From NCBI GenBank assembly GCA_020161405.1, contig JAIUOD010000001.1:1-64000 (forward strand): a DNA stretch of 64,000 bases, given 5' to 3'. The notes beneath the pieces were generated by a model. It did no database searches and had not been told where the DNA came from. It saw only the letters and a list, made by a program, of their open reading frames with translations. The stretch is from Pseudomonadota bacterium. Its GTDB lineage: Bacteria > Pseudomonadota > Alphaproteobacteria > Caulobacterales > Aquidulcibacteraceae. Numbering within the stretch: position 1 is the stretch's first letter; every line of letters starts with the position of its first letter. The translations under genes were made by a program, and so were the position numbers. Positions 26,373-35,549 of this stretch are shown in pieces.

Positions 26373-28016
26373 CGGGCCTTCGGCGCCTTGGGGCGTAGTC
26401 CAATTTATATTTTGGTTTGGATCCTTAATATCGCAAGTTTTACAATGCACGCAATTTTGGGCGTTTATTACGTATTTCATTGCGCCATTTTCTTCGACCC
26501 ATTCATACACACCTGCTGGGCAATAGCGTGTTGATGGCCCGCCAAAAACCTCAAGTTCTGATGTTTTTTGCAATTCTGGATTTTTAAGTTTTAGGTGAAC
26601 TGGTTGATCTTCTTCATGGTTTGTATTTGATAGAAAGACTGATGACAATCTATCAAATGTGATTTTTCCATCTGGTTTTGGATAGGTGATTTTTTCGCAT
26701 TCTGACGCTGGCTTTAAGCAATCACTATCTTTTTTGCCATGCGCCAAAGTGCCAAAGAATGAAAACCCGCCAAAAATTGTATTGACCCACATATCAAGGC
26801 CGCCCAATGGCACCCCAATCATTGTGCCAAGTTTTGTCCAAAGTGGTTTAACATTGCGCACTAATTTCAATTCTTTTTTGATTGAAGAATTTTCATATGC
26901 ATCTTGGTATGATGTCAAAGTTTTTGGCGCATCTTCACTAAGTGCTTTTGCAATTGAATTTGCCGCCAAAATCCCCGATTTAATGGCATTATGTGAGCCT
27001 TTAATACGCGGCACATTCATAAAGCCCGCCGAACACCCGACCAAAACCCCACCAGGGAATGCAAGTGTTGGAACCGATTGATAACCACCCTCTGTTAAAG
27101 CGCGTGCGCCATAGGCAATGCGTTTTGCACCTTCAAAAGTATCGACAAAAAACGGGTGGGTTTTGAATTTTTGGAATTCTTCAAATGGTGAAAGATATGG
27201 GTTTTTATAATTCAAATGAACAACAAAGCCCACTGAAACATAATTGTCGCCCCAATGATAAAGGAATGCGCCGCCATTGCCATCTTTATCATTCAAAGGC
27301 CAACCAAATGAATGGCGCACCAATCCTTTTTTATGTTTGCTTGGGTCGATTTGCCAAAGTTCTTTGATACCAATTCCGTATTTTTGAACATCATGACCAT
27401 CTTCAAGATTGTATTTTGCGATTAATTCTTTTGATAATGAACCACGTGCACCTTCGGCAAAAATTGTATATTTGCCATGTAGTTCAATACCTGGGGTAAA
27501 GTCTGATTTTGGTTCACCATCACGGCCAATACCCATATCACCAACTTGAACGCCCTTGACCGAGCCATCATCATTATAAACTAGTGCAGATGCAGCAAAT
27601 CCAGGATAGATTTCAACACCAAGATTTTCGGCAACCTGCCCCAAATAGCGGCAAACATTGCCCAAAGAACCAATATAATTGCCATGATTATTCATCAAAG
27701 GCGGCATTAAAAATGTCGGCAGGCCAATTCCACCCGCTTCACCAAGAATGTAAAATTCATCTTTGGTAACTTTGGTTTCAAGTGGGCAATCAGATGCATC
27801 GCGCCAATCAGGAACTAATTCATCAAGTCCGGAAGGGTCAATAACCGCGCCCGATAAAATATGTGCGCCAACTTCGGCAGCTTTTTCCAATATCGCAATA
27901 TTAATATCAGGATTGATTTGCTTCAATCTTATTGCCGCCGCCAAGCCAGAAGGCCCCGCACCAACAATAACAACATCATATTCCATAGATTCGCGTTCTA
28001 TTTCGATATCAGACAT
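26355..28016 (-). CDS. Electron-transfer flavoprotein-ubiquinone oxidoreductase
   Basis: A 553-residue enzyme passing electrons from ETF (fed by acyl-CoA and amino acid dehydrogenases) to ubiquinone at the membrane. The FAD-binding motif VIVGAGPSGLAAAIRL is at the N-terminus. The ubiquinone-binding/FAD region is in the middle (GCSAGFMNVPRIKGSHNA). The C-terminal 4Fe-4S cluster has CPAGVYEW and CVHCKTCDIKDP. The ATG at 28016 (MSDIEIERES) is preferred over the in-frame ATG at 28052: a GGGGAAG stretch precedes it and the extra residues (KNIIIFLGKK) look like untranslated leader. It is divergent from the UDG gene. The 3' end carries nested inverted repeats. Confidence 0.93.
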   Translation of the reverse strand: MSDIEIERESMEYDVVIVGAGPSGLAAAIRLKQINPDINIAILEKAAEVGAHILSGAVIDPSGLDELVPDWRDASDCPLETKVTKDEFYILGEAGGIGLPTFLMPPLMNNHGNYIGSLGNVCRYLGQVAENLGVEIYPGFAASALVYNDDGSVKGVQVGDMGIGRDGEPKSDFTPGIELHGKYTIFAEGARGSLSKELIAKYNLEDGHDVQKYGIGIKELWQIDPSKHKKGLVRHSFGWPLNDKDGNGGAFLYHWGDNYVSVGFVVHLNYKNPYLSPFEEFQKFKTHPFFVDTFEGAKRIAYGARALTEGGYQSVPTLAFPGGVLVGCSAGFMNVPRIKGSHNAIKSGILAANSIAKALSEDAPKTLTSYQDAYENSSIKKELKLVRNVKPLWTKLGTMIGVPLGGLDMWVNTIFGGFSFFGTLAHGKKDSDCLKPASECEKITYPKPDGKITFDRLSSVFLSNTNHEEDQPVHLKLKNPELQKTSELEVFGGPSTRYCPAGVYEWVEENGAMKYVINAQNCVHCKTCDIKDPNQNINWTTPQGAEGPIYSNM

Positions 28017-28104
28017 TTTCTTCCCCAAAAAAATTATAATGTTTTTTGCCATTATGATTTCGCAATTGCAATAGGATTTGGCTTTTATTCTTACTTATGT
28101 TTAT

Positions 28105-28923
28105 ATGAGAATGACGATGACACAGGCGACAGAAAAAATTTCAAACCTTGATTCAGGGCAGATTGTTACCTTTCTGCTCGATTGGTGGCGTGAAAATGGC
28201 GTAGAAGTGCTTGAAGCCCCTAGGGCAAGTGCGCAGCAAACGCCAAATCCTGTAACAAAGGCTGAAAATATTGCCCGCCCTTCTGCTGCTTCTATCATCA
28301 ATCCAAATAATGCAGTTGATGAAGCCAAAGAGATTGCAAAAAGTGCAAATTCACTTGCCGAACTTGCGCAAAAACTAAAAACTTTCGAAAATTTTCACCT
28401 TGTCAAAACCGCAAGCCAAATGGTTTTTTGCGATGGCATCGAAACTGCCGAGATTATGGTAATCGGCGAAGCCCCAGGACGGGAGGAGGATGAGCAAGGA
28501 AAACCTTTCGTTGGGCAAGCAGGGCAATTATTGGATGCAATGCTTGGTTCAATTGGACTATCACGAAAAACCAACTTTTATCTTACCAATACGATTAATT
28601 GGCGCCCCCCTGGAAATCGCACACCAACCAAGGATGAAATTGCAATTTCATTGCCGATAATTAAAAAACATATCGAATTAAAAGCCCCAAAATTCATTAT
28701 TTTGGTTGGCGGGGTTGCGGCATCTTCCATACTTGAAAAAAGCGATGGCATAACCAAACTTCGCAAAAATGCACATAAATATATTTTGGATAATGGAACT
28801 GAAATTCCAACCTATTGCATCTATCACCCCGCATTTTTATTAAGACGACCAGAGCAAAAGCAAGATACTTGGCGCGATTTATTGGCAATTAAAAATGTGC
28901 TTTCGCAAATGGGGCTTTCATAA
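28105..28923 (+). CDS. Family-4-like uracil-DNA glycosylase
   Basis: About 272 residues, with the glycosylase core in the second half. Motif 1 is EIMVIGEAPGREEDEQGKPF, a typical family 4 active-site loop. The alphaproteobacterial block NWRPPGNRTPT follows, and motif 2 is YHPAFLLRRP. The enzyme removes uracil from DNA in base excision repair. The cysteines that hold the 4Fe-4S cluster in classical family 4 enzymes are not seen: the region before motif 1 reads TFENFHLVKTASQMVFCDG, where C-x-x-C would be expected. The first ~90 residues are low-complexity linker. Start is uncertain among ATGs at 28105, 28111 and 28117; none has a strong ribosome site. Confidence 0.86.
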   Translation: MRMTMTQATEKISNLDSGQIVTFLLDWWRENGVEVLEAPRASAQQTPNPVTKAENIARPSAASIINPNNAVDEAKEIAKSANSLAELAQKLKTFENFHLVKTASQMVFCDGIETAEIMVIGEAPGREEDEQGKPFVGQAGQLLDAMLGSIGLSRKTNFYLTNTINWRPPGNRTPTKDEIAISLPIIKKHIELKAPKFIILVGGVAASSILEKSDGITKLRKNAHKYILDNGTEIPTYCIYHPAFLLRRPEQKQDTWRDLLAIKNVLSQMGLS

Positions 28924-28972
28924 ATTATTAAGCAAACAAGCCCAAAATTAACAGATAGTTAAATGGGTTTTT

Positions 28973-30664
28973 ATGCTTAAAGAATATAAGCGAGTTTCGG
29001 TTTTGGCGCTTGCGGCTTTTTTGTTGCCGTTAAATTCCCATGCGCAAAATTCGCCGCAAGGCACCCAAGCAAAAATTCAAATCACACGCGCTGATGAAAA
29101 TCAAAATTATCAAAATGCCCTTAAATTTGCGCGCCTTGGTGATGAAATTAAAACCCAAGAATATTTGGCAAAAACTTATGACAAAAGCCTTACACCAATT
29201 ATTTTGCGCGAATTAATTCTTAGTCAAAAATTCCAAGATAAAAACCTTGTTACTTCATGGCTTGAAAAATATAATGGATTTAATGGTGCACAAACAATTT
29301 ATGAAATTGCGACCCGCGCCAATATTACCAATCTTAAACAGCCTATTGAAATCCCTAATCACGCAAAATTTGCGCAATTAAAACAACCCAAAGAAATTAC
29401 CAATCAACGCGCACCAAATGCCACAAAGCAAGAAGCGCAAAATTTAAAAATGATTGCCGCCCTTTTTCGCGCCAATCGTGATAATGAGGCTGCAAAACTT
29501 GCGCTTTCGCAAATTAATGGTTCTTATGCAGGGCTTGCTGCGTGGTATGGCGGTTTGGCGGCCTACCGAAGCGGTGATTTTGATACGGCTTTCATACTTT
29601 TTTCCATTACAGCCCATTGGCAATATGGCGATGATTACACCCATTCCCAAGGCGCATTTTGGGCCGCAAGAACCGCACAAAAACTTGGAAAAAAAGATTA
29701 TCAACAATATTTCCTACAAAAAGCTGCCAATTCACCATTAAGTTTTTATGGGCAATTGGCATTGATGGGTTTGGGCAAGTGGGATGAACTTCCTGTTCCA
29801 ACCTTATTTGATGAGGCTAATGGCGCAAAAAAACTTATCAATAATGATGGCAATGTTAAAAATGCGCTTTGGCTTTATGAATTGGGTGAAACCAATCTAT
29901 CAAAGGACGAGCTTGAATTTGCGTGGCGCAAAAATACAGATACCAATGATCTTTCCTTTCTATATCTTGCAAATGCATTGGGTTTTGATGAACTTGCAGG
30001 CAAAATTGCGGGCAATAATGATTTTGGCGCAATTTCACGTGCTTATCCAATTGTTGATATTACGCCAAACGGTGGCTCATTCGTTTTAGATAGGGCATTG
30101 ATTTTTGCAATAATGCGCCAAGAAAGTCGCTTTAATGCTAATGCCATATCTTATGCTGGGGCGCGTGGTCTTATGCAATTAATGCCGGCAACAGCGGCAT
30201 GGCTTGCAAAAAGCCCATCTTTAAAATCAAACCCTAATATACTCCATAATCAAAAGCTTAATGTGACTTTGGGTGAAAATTATCTTGAATATGTTTTAAG
30301 TTTAAACGTAACCGATGGTTCGGTGGCACGCGCTTTAATGGCTTATAATGCAGGCCCTGGGAATGTGAACAAGTGGAAAAACCGCGCCGAGAATTCCGAA
30401 GATACTTTAATGTTTATAGAGGCCACGCCAAACCAACAAGCGCGTGATTATGTTAAAAAAGTTATGACTAATCTTTGGATATATCACAAACGTTTGGGGC
30501 AAAATGCGCCGACATTGGAAAAATTGGCCTTTGACAAAGCGCCAATTTACGAACCCCAAGATAATCCACGCCAATCACAAAAACAATTCAACTTTTGGCA
30601 TCAAGCACAAAATAATTTATGCTTGGTAATACTTGTTTGCTTCTTAAATCTTGTCTATCCTTGA
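28973..30664 (+). CDS. Soluble lytic murein transglycosylase
   Basis: A 563-residue exported protein. The signal peptide (residues 8-24) ends in NSHAQ. A long helical superhelix follows, and a C-terminal SLT domain at about 365-500 has catalytic Glu in AIMRQESRFNANA, then GARGLMQLMPATA and RALMAYNAGPGNVNKW. It cleaves peptidoglycan to 1,6-anhydro-muropeptides, the class of molecules sensed through AmpR-type regulators such as the one encoded at 49504-50376. The extreme C-terminus ends in a hydrophobic stretch (CLVILVCFLNLVY) that overlaps the leader of the next gene; this tail may be a membrane anchor or a drifted stop. It follows the UDG gene by 49 nt. Confidence 0.9.
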   Translation: MLKEYKRVSVLALAAFLLPLNSHAQNSPQGTQAKIQITRADENQNYQNALKFARLGDEIKTQEYLAKTYDKSLTPIILRELILSQKFQDKNLVTSWLEKYNGFNGAQTIYEIATRANITNLKQPIEIPNHAKFAQLKQPKEITNQRAPNATKQEAQNLKMIAALFRANRDNEAAKLALSQINGSYAGLAAWYGGLAAYRSGDFDTAFILFSITAHWQYGDDYTHSQGAFWAARTAQKLGKKDYQQYFLQKAANSPLSFYGQLALMGLGKWDELPVPTLFDEANGAKKLINNDGNVKNALWLYELGETNLSKDELEFAWRKNTDTNDLSFLYLANALGFDELAGKIAGNNDFGAISRAYPIVDITPNGGSFVLDRALIFAIMRQESRFNANAISYAGARGLMQLMPATAAWLAKSPSLKSNPNILHNQKLNVTLGENYLEYVLSLNVTDGSVARALMAYNAGPGNVNKWKNRAENSEDTLMFIEATPNQQARDYVKKVMTNLWIYHKRLGQNAPTLEKLAFDKAPIYEPQDNPRQSQKQFNFWHQAQNNLCLVILVCFLNLVYP

Positions 30665-30680
30665 TTTATGGAGTTTTGGT

Positions 30681-31610
30681 ATGCGTGAAGATGACATTGA
30701 AGATTCGTTGAATATTGAAGATCGACGTGGCGATTCAGGTGGTTTTGGCGGCGGTTTTGGCGGCGGCGGATTGCCTGTTAGAACTGGCGGCGGATTGGGT
30801 ACAATCATTGTCATTATCCTTGTTCTTATATTCGGCGGTGGAAAAGGACTTATAAGCTCTTTACTATCTGCGGGCGGTGGTTCTTATTCAAACCAAGGTT
30901 ATCAATCGCAATCATCGGTGGACACACAAGGTTTGAATGATGCCAATAATCAAAGCGATACAGATACAAAAACCGCGCACCATATTGCAAAAGTATTGCG
31001 TTCAACCGAACTTTATTGGGGAAAATATTTCCAAGATAATGGCGGTCGTTATAATGAACCAACATTAGTTCTTTTCCGCAATGAAACCCAATCAGCATGT
31101 GGTACTGCGTCCCAAGCATCAGGGCCATTTTATTGCCCGTCTGATGGTAAAGTTTATTTAGATACTGGCTTTTTTGATGAAATGCGTCGCTCCCTTGGTG
31201 CAAGTGGTGATTTTGCCGAAGCCTATGTGGTCGCCCATGAAATTGGTCACCATGTTCAAGATGAATTCGGCATTTTGAAAAAAGCCCATTCTGCCATGGC
31301 GCGCTCAGGTGAGGATAAGGGCGCGGATAGTTTGGCGGTACGCATTGAATTACAAGCCGATTGCTTTGCAGGTACATGGGCAAAAGCGGCGGTTGCAGAT
31401 ACTGGAAGGCTTGAACAAGGCGATATAGAAGAAGCAATGCAAGCAGCAAATTCGGTTGGCGATGACCGTCTTCAAAAACGCGCCCAAGGCTATGCAGTTC
31501 CCGATAGTTTCACCCATGGCACAAGCGCACAACGCATGAAATGGTTTAATATCGGCATGAATTCTGGCGACCCAGAAAAATGCGATACTTTCAACGCCAC
31601 TAATCTATAA
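30681..31610 (+). CDS. Neutral zinc metallopeptidase (YpfJ/KPN_02809 family)
   Basis: A 309-residue protein starting at ATG 30681, which has GGAG 7 nt upstream; an in-frame TTG at 30651 lies inside the transglycosylase gene and is rejected. The N-terminus is short and cytoplasmic, with a Gly-rich stretch. One membrane helix follows (GTIIVIILVLIFGG, about residues 40-57), then the catalytic domain with VVAHEIGHHVQDEFG (HExxH) and the third-ligand segment ELQADCFAGTW. The domain should face the periplasm. The family (YpfJ-like) has no firmly known substrate. It is on the same strand as slt and the toxin-antitoxin pair that follows. Confidence 0.9.
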   Translation: MREDDIEDSLNIEDRRGDSGGFGGGFGGGGLPVRTGGGLGTIIVIILVLIFGGGKGLISSLLSAGGGSYSNQGYQSQSSVDTQGLNDANNQSDTDTKTAHHIAKVLRSTELYWGKYFQDNGGRYNEPTLVLFRNETQSACGTASQASGPFYCPSDGKVYLDTGFFDEMRRSLGASGDFAEAYVVAHEIGHHVQDEFGILKKAHSAMARSGEDKGADSLAVRIELQADCFAGTWAKAAVADTGRLEQGDIEEAMQAANSVGDDRLQKRAQGYAVPDSFTHGTSAQRMKWFNIGMNSGDPEKCDTFNATNL

Positions 31611-31631
31611 TTAGCTTCAACAAATTTAAAA

Positions 31632-31660
31632 TTGACTTATACGCCATTGGCGTATATAAT
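31632..31660 (+). promoter_or_regulatory. Toxin-antitoxin promoter with palindromic operator in the spacer
   Basis: TTGACT (31632-31637) and TATAAT (31655-31660) are separated by exactly 17 nt. The spacer is filled by the perfect inverted repeat TATACGCC-ATT-GGCGTATA (31638-31656), the expected place for autorepression by a toxin-antitoxin complex. The toxin ATG at 31666 is only 5 nt after the -10 box, so the transcript should start at or beside the start codon (leaderless). Confidence 0.82.
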
Positions 31661-31665
31661 GTAGC

Positions 31666-31977
31666 ATGGAATTTGTTGAAACGCCGACATTTACAAAACA
31701 AATAAATGAATATTTGACTGACGTTGAATATTCAAACTTGCAAATTCTTTTAAGCGAAGCCCCAGAGACTGGGGCGCTTATTAAAGGTGGCGGCGGAATT
31801 CGAAAAATTCGTGCGGCAATTGGAAACAAAGGTAAGAGCGGCGGAATTCGTGTTATTTATTATTATATAAACTCACGAAATCAAATTTACATGTTGCTTG
31901 CATACCCTAAATCCAAAAAAGATAATTTAACTGCACAAGAAACTGCAATTTTGGCGCAATTGGTCAAGGATATTTAA
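31666..31977 (+). CDS. Type II toxin, RelE/HigB family
   Basis: A 103-residue RelE-superfamily protein. It has the HigB-2 like pattern: an N-terminal helix pair (FTKQINEYLTDVEYSNLQ), GGIRKIRAA, the central beta sheet GGIRVIYYYINSRNQIYMLL, then the YPKSKKDNLTAQE tail. The conserved basic residues (KIRAAIGNKGKSGG, YPKSKK) fit mRNA cleavage at the ribosome, shown for relatives but not testable here. Toxin precedes antitoxin with 1 nt between genes, the HigBA/NadS-style order. The promoter places the likely transcription start at the ATG. Confidence 0.88.
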   Translation: MEFVETPTFTKQINEYLTDVEYSNLQILLSEAPETGALIKGGGGIRKIRAAIGNKGKSGGIRVIYYYINSRNQIYMLLAYPKSKKDNLTAQETAILAQLVKDI

Positions 31978-31978
31978 A

Positions 31979-32272
31979 ATGGAAAAAGAATTATTCAATG
32001 ATTTAGTCAAAAGCCTAGAAGAAGCACGTGATATTTCAACGGGCAAAAGCAAGCCGTCACGCAGTTTTAAAGTCGAGAGCCAATCTGTTCGTGAAACACG
32101 TGAAAAAATTGGCCTTACACAAGTTGAATTTGCAAGCCTCCTTCGTGTTAGTATAAAAACCCTTCAAAATTGGGAACAAATGCGCAGAACGCCAACAGGC
32201 CCTGCCGCAGCTTTATTACGAATTGTCGCAAACGACCCCCAACTTGCAATAAAATCATTGCGAAGTGCTTAG
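31979..32272 (+). CDS. Antitoxin, NadS/HigA-like helix-turn-helix protein
   Basis: A 97-residue protein with a C-terminal XRE-type helix-turn-helix at about residues 40-70: RETREKIGLTQVEFASLLR, then SIKTLQNWEQ. The preceding residues (KPSRSFKVESQSV) match the NadS family linker. It should neutralise the upstream toxin and repress the shared promoter through the palindrome at 31638-31656. The end overlaps the stop region of the convergent YcgN-like gene by 4 nt. Confidence 0.9.
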   Translation: MEKELFNDLVKSLEEARDISTGKSKPSRSFKVESQSVRETREKIGLTQVEFASLLRVSIKTLQNWEQMRRTPTGPAAALLRIVANDPQLAIKSLRSA

Positions 32273-32718
32273 TCACCTTCCCCCGGCCAAATTTTTATTC
32301 TTCGCGGAAGGTTTCGCACTTTTACGTGAATTTCACTTGTGGTCATATGGGCGATGGACATATTGGCATTATGCACTGTGTCCTTATCCCCGCTAATAAG
32401 ATAATGCCAATCAAACAAAGGCTTGTTTTCTGCAACAAGGCGATAGGCGCAGGTTTTTGGAAGCCATGAAAGTTCATAAATATTTTCGCGGGTTAATTGA
32501 ACACAATCTTCAACATAATCACGGCGATTTTCATAATTTGTGCATCGGCAATTTGCGCCATCTAATAATTTACAATGCACGTCAGTATTATATATATCGC
32601 CCGTATCCTCATCCTCAAGACGGATAAGGCAACATTTACCACAGCCATCACAAAGCCCTTCCCATTCCTTATTAGTCCAATCATTTATGGGAAGATTTTT
32701 CCAAAAGCCGTCGCGCAT
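32269..32718 (-). CDS. YcgN-family (UPF0260) cysteine-cluster protein
   Basis: A 149-residue protein of the YcgN/UPF0260 family. The conserved cysteine cluster starts with CDGCGKCCLIRLED (near residue 22) and continues with DVHCKLLD and CRCTNYENR, then DWHYLISGDKDTVH. The cysteines suggest a metal or Fe-S site; the biochemical role is unknown. It is the last gene of a five-gene minus-strand operon and overlaps the methyltransferase gene by 1 nt. Confidence 0.9.
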   Translation of the reverse strand: MRDGFWKNLPINDWTNKEWEGLCDGCGKCCLIRLEDEDTGDIYNTDVHCKLLDGANCRCTNYENRRDYVEDCVQLTRENIYELSWLPKTCAYRLVAENKPLFDWHYLISGDKDTVHNANMSIAHMTTSEIHVKVRNLPRRIKIWPGEGD

Positions 32719-33947
32719 TATTTTACAAAAAACCCCATCATTTCAACATGGGTTGAAAAGGCAAATTGATCAAAGCCTTTGACTTCTTTTAATTTATAAC
32801 CTGCATCAATAAGAATTTTGGCATCGCGTGCAAATGAAGTTGCTTCGCATGAAATATAGATAATTTTGGCAATTTTTGTGCGCGCCAATTGCTTAACCTG
32901 CGCCTCCGCGCCTGCGCGGGCGGGGTCAAGAACCACCAAATCAATATTTTTTAATTCAAGTGGCGAAACTGGAACACGGAATAAATCGCGCGAAAAACCC
33001 TGTAAAGTGCGCCCACCCGCCATTGCTTTGGCAGCTTTATTTAGTGCTACAATTGAAGGCTGATGAATTTCATAAGCATTAGTTTGCGCAATTTCTTTAA
33101 GACGAATTGAAAATGTGCCAATGCCTGCGAATAAATCAACGGCGCGTTTAACGCCTTTTGACCATTTCAACATGGTTTCGCCAATTAAATCTTCACAAGT
33201 TTGCGTGGCTTGCAAAAATGCGCCCGCAGGTAATTCAACATTTGCCGCACCAATTTTTATAAAGGGATGGGCGCGGAAAAACGCATCTTCGCCATCAATT
33301 GTAAGGCGGGCAATTCCCGCAATTTCACAGGCACGCGCCAAATTTTCCAATTCACCACGATTGAATTTGGAAATCGCCTTAAGCCCAGTGATTTCAACAT
33401 CAATACCATTGGCGCAATCAGTTACCAAAACCCCCAATTCTTCATTACCTTGGGTCAATGAACGAACAAGTTCGCGGATTTTTGGAATATGATTAGAAAG
33501 ATTATTGGTAAGGATTGGACAAGCATCAATATCGATAATTTCATGGCTTCGCGCGCCAACAAAGCCAAATTGCAATTCGCCTTTTATGCGTTTTGCGCTA
33601 AATTTTGCGCGTCTGCGCCCACTTTCATAGGCAGCCTCTACTTTAATATCATCAATATTAATGCCAGTGCGTGAAAGTGCGCCCTTTATTTGTGCGCCTT
33701 TCCATTCAAGAACTTTATCTTCGCGCCAATGTTGCAATGAACAACCGCCACAAATTTTATATTTTGGGCAAATGGGTGCTATACGCTCTTCAGACAAAGT
33801 TATAATTTCATTGGCAATGCCGCGATTGCCCGAAACCTCAACTTCTATTTCTTCACCTGCCAATGTATAGGGGATATAAATGATAGCATCATTATCAAAG
33901 GCAATCCCATCACCTTCATGGCCAATTCTGTCTATTTTTAAGCGCAT
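32718..33947 (-). CDS. Class I SAM-dependent RNA uridine-5-methyltransferase (RlmD/TrmA-like)
   Basis: A 409-residue protein with an N-terminal TRAM-like region (residues 1-55). An Fe-S motif PKYKICGGCSLQHW lies near residue 63-72. The methyltransferase domain has the SAM loop VDLFAGIGTFSIRL, VLDPARAGAE and the catalytic cysteine in IIYISCEATSFARD. This layout is that of m5U methyltransferases acting on 23S rRNA or tRNA. Which RNA is modified cannot be told from sequence. It lies between the 2-hydroxyacid dehydrogenase (10 nt) and YcgN-like genes. Confidence 0.88.
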   Translation of the reverse strand: MRLKIDRIGHEGDGIAFDNDAIIYIPYTLAGEEIEVEVSGNRGIANEIITLSEERIAPICPKYKICGGCSLQHWREDKVLEWKGAQIKGALSRTGINIDDIKVEAAYESGRRRAKFSAKRIKGELQFGFVGARSHEIIDIDACPILTNNLSNHIPKIRELVRSLTQGNEELGVLVTDCANGIDVEITGLKAISKFNRGELENLARACEIAGIARLTIDGEDAFFRAHPFIKIGAANVELPAGAFLQATQTCEDLIGETMLKWSKGVKRAVDLFAGIGTFSIRLKEIAQTNAYEIHQPSIVALNKAAKAMAGGRTLQGFSRDLFRVPVSPLELKNIDLVVLDPARAGAEAQVKQLARTKIAKIIYISCEATSFARDAKILIDAGYKLKEVKGFDQFAFSTHVEMMGFFVK

Positions 33948-33957
33948 TTTTCTATTT

Positions 33958-34884
33958 TCAAATTATTCTATGAAGCAATTCTTCGCCCTTTAAATAGCGC
34001 AAAATGTTATCAAATGTTATCATTAAAGCAGTTTCACGTGCTGCGCGTGTTTTTCCCGAAAAATGCGGGGTTATTACAACATTGCTTATGTTTGCCCATT
34101 TTGATCCATCAGTTGGTTCGGGGTCAAAAACATCAAGGCAACCACCAAGAATGTCACGATTTCGCAAAGCATTCACCAAATCATCTTCAACAATAATTGC
34201 ACCGCGTGCGATATTTACAATTACCCCATCTTTGCCAAGTGCGGACAATATTGTTTTATCAACAGAATATCGCGTTTCATCATTGAGTGCGCAAGCGACC
34301 ATCAAAATATCGCAATTTTGCGCAAGTTCTAATAATGTTGGCACATATTCAAAGGCGATTTCTGGCTTTGGTCTTGGGCCATGCCATGAAATTTCAAGGC
34401 CAAATGGTAATGCACGTTCGGCAATTGCCTGCCCGATTGCCCCCATACCATAAATACCAAGTTTGCGCCCCCTAAGGCGGAATGATGGTATTAGTTTTTC
34501 AGCCCTTTTCCATTCATTATTGCGAACCAATCTATCGGCTTCACCAATATTTCTTTCACCCGCAATCAAAAGCCCCATTGCCAAATCTGCCACATCATCA
34601 GTATTAATGTTTGGCGTATTGGTAAGCATAATGCCTTTTTGGCGAACCATATCAAGATTTAAGGCATCATAGCCCACCGCCGAAACAAAAATCACGCGCA
34701 AATTTGGCAATAAATCATAATATTTATCATCAACATATTCGCCGCCATTAGCGATTATGATTTGAAAATCATCAAGTGAATAATTTTGCGGATTTTCCAA
34801 AACTTCCCAACCGAAAAATGTGGGCGCGATTTCTTCAAATCGCGCCATGTCATTTTCATGAAATCTATGTGCAAGAATTATCAT
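33958..34884 (-). CDS. D-2-hydroxyacid dehydrogenase
   Basis: A 308-residue NAD(P)-dependent dehydrogenase of the D-isomer family. The Rossmann motif is LGIYGMGAIGQAIAERA near residue 145. Catalytic residues are the Arg in VNIARGAIIVEDDLV and the His in ITPHFSGKTRAARE, with a Glu/Asp in DVFDPEPT. Substrates in this family include glyoxylate, hydroxypyruvate and other 2-ketoacids; specificity is not predictable. It overlaps the MBL gene by 4 nt (ATGA), and a glyoxalase-like hydrolase next to a hydroxyacid dehydrogenase would make sense for 2-hydroxyacid handling. Confidence 0.88.
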   Translation of the reverse strand: MIILAHRFHENDMARFEEIAPTFFGWEVLENPQNYSLDDFQIIIANGGEYVDDKYYDLLPNLRVIFVSAVGYDALNLDMVRQKGIMLTNTPNINTDDVADLAMGLLIAGERNIGEADRLVRNNEWKRAEKLIPSFRLRGRKLGIYGMGAIGQAIAERALPFGLEISWHGPRPKPEIAFEYVPTLLELAQNCDILMVACALNDETRYSVDKTILSALGKDGVIVNIARGAIIVEDDLVNALRNRDILGGCLDVFDPEPTDGSKWANISNVVITPHFSGKTRAARETALMITFDNILRYLKGEELLHRII

Positions 34885-35549
34885 GTACCAATTGCCTTGT
34901 CCGAAACATACGGATTATTTGCACGCTCTATACCAAAAGTGGACATTGCGCCATGCCCCGGAACAAATTGAATATCCGCGCCATAGGGCCAAAGTTTTTG
35001 GGTGATAGAATTTAGCAAATCTTGATGATTGCCTTTTGGAAAATCAGTGCGCCCAATCGAACCTTGGAACAACAAATCACCAACAAAGGCAAGTTTAAAT
35101 TCACGGTTTATAAAGGCCACATGCCCCGGTGTATGCCCAGGGCAATGAACAACTTCAAATTCAAAATTGCCAAGTTTTACTTTATCACCATCCTTAAGCC
35201 AAATATCGGGAATGCAATCTTCGCCCATATTTTTATAGCCATATTTTTCCCAAGAAGCGCGAATTTGATCAAGCCAGAATTTATCATCCTCATGCGGCCC
35301 AATGATTTTAACCCCAAGTTTGCGCGCAACTTCCATAGCGCCCCCCGCATGGTCAAGATGACCGTGGGTTATCCAAATTTCTTTGATTTTAACATTATTA
35401 TCTTGCGCAGCCTTGATTAATTTGTCCGCCTCACCGCCTGGATCGATAAATACACCCTCATTATTCGTGGTTTCCCACAAAAGGGTGCAATTTTGCTGAA
35501 ACGGTGTTACGGGAATTATTGCCGCATTAATTGGTGGAATTTGGGTCAT
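34881..35549 (-). CDS. MBL-fold hydrolase, glyoxalase II-like
   Basis: A 222-residue MBL-fold protein with no signal peptide. Zinc motif THGHLDHAGG is near residue 60; further ligands are in HCPGHTPGHV, FVGDLLFQGSIGRTDFP and FVPGHG. Length and motif set match the YcbL/glyoxalase II-like cytosolic thioesterases. It overlaps the genes on each side by 4 nt, so it is firmly within the five-gene operon headed by the M28 peptidase. Confidence 0.9.
   Translation of the reverse strand: MTQIPPINAAIIPVTPFQQNCTLLWETTNNEGVFIDPGGEADKLIKAAQDNNVKIKEIWITHGHLDHAGGAMEVARKLGVKIIGPHEDDKFWLDQIRASWEKYGYKNMGEDCIPDIWLKDGDKVKLGNFEFEVVHCPGHTPGHVAFINREFKLAFVGDLLFQGSIGRTDFPKGNHQDLLNSITQKLWPYGADIQFVPGHGAMSTFGIERANNPYVSDKAIGT

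Noticed and set aside
30850-31449. 199-codon antisense frame inside the zinc peptidase gene
   Set aside because: The sense frame has clear HExxH and family motifs; the antisense product is a composition artefact.
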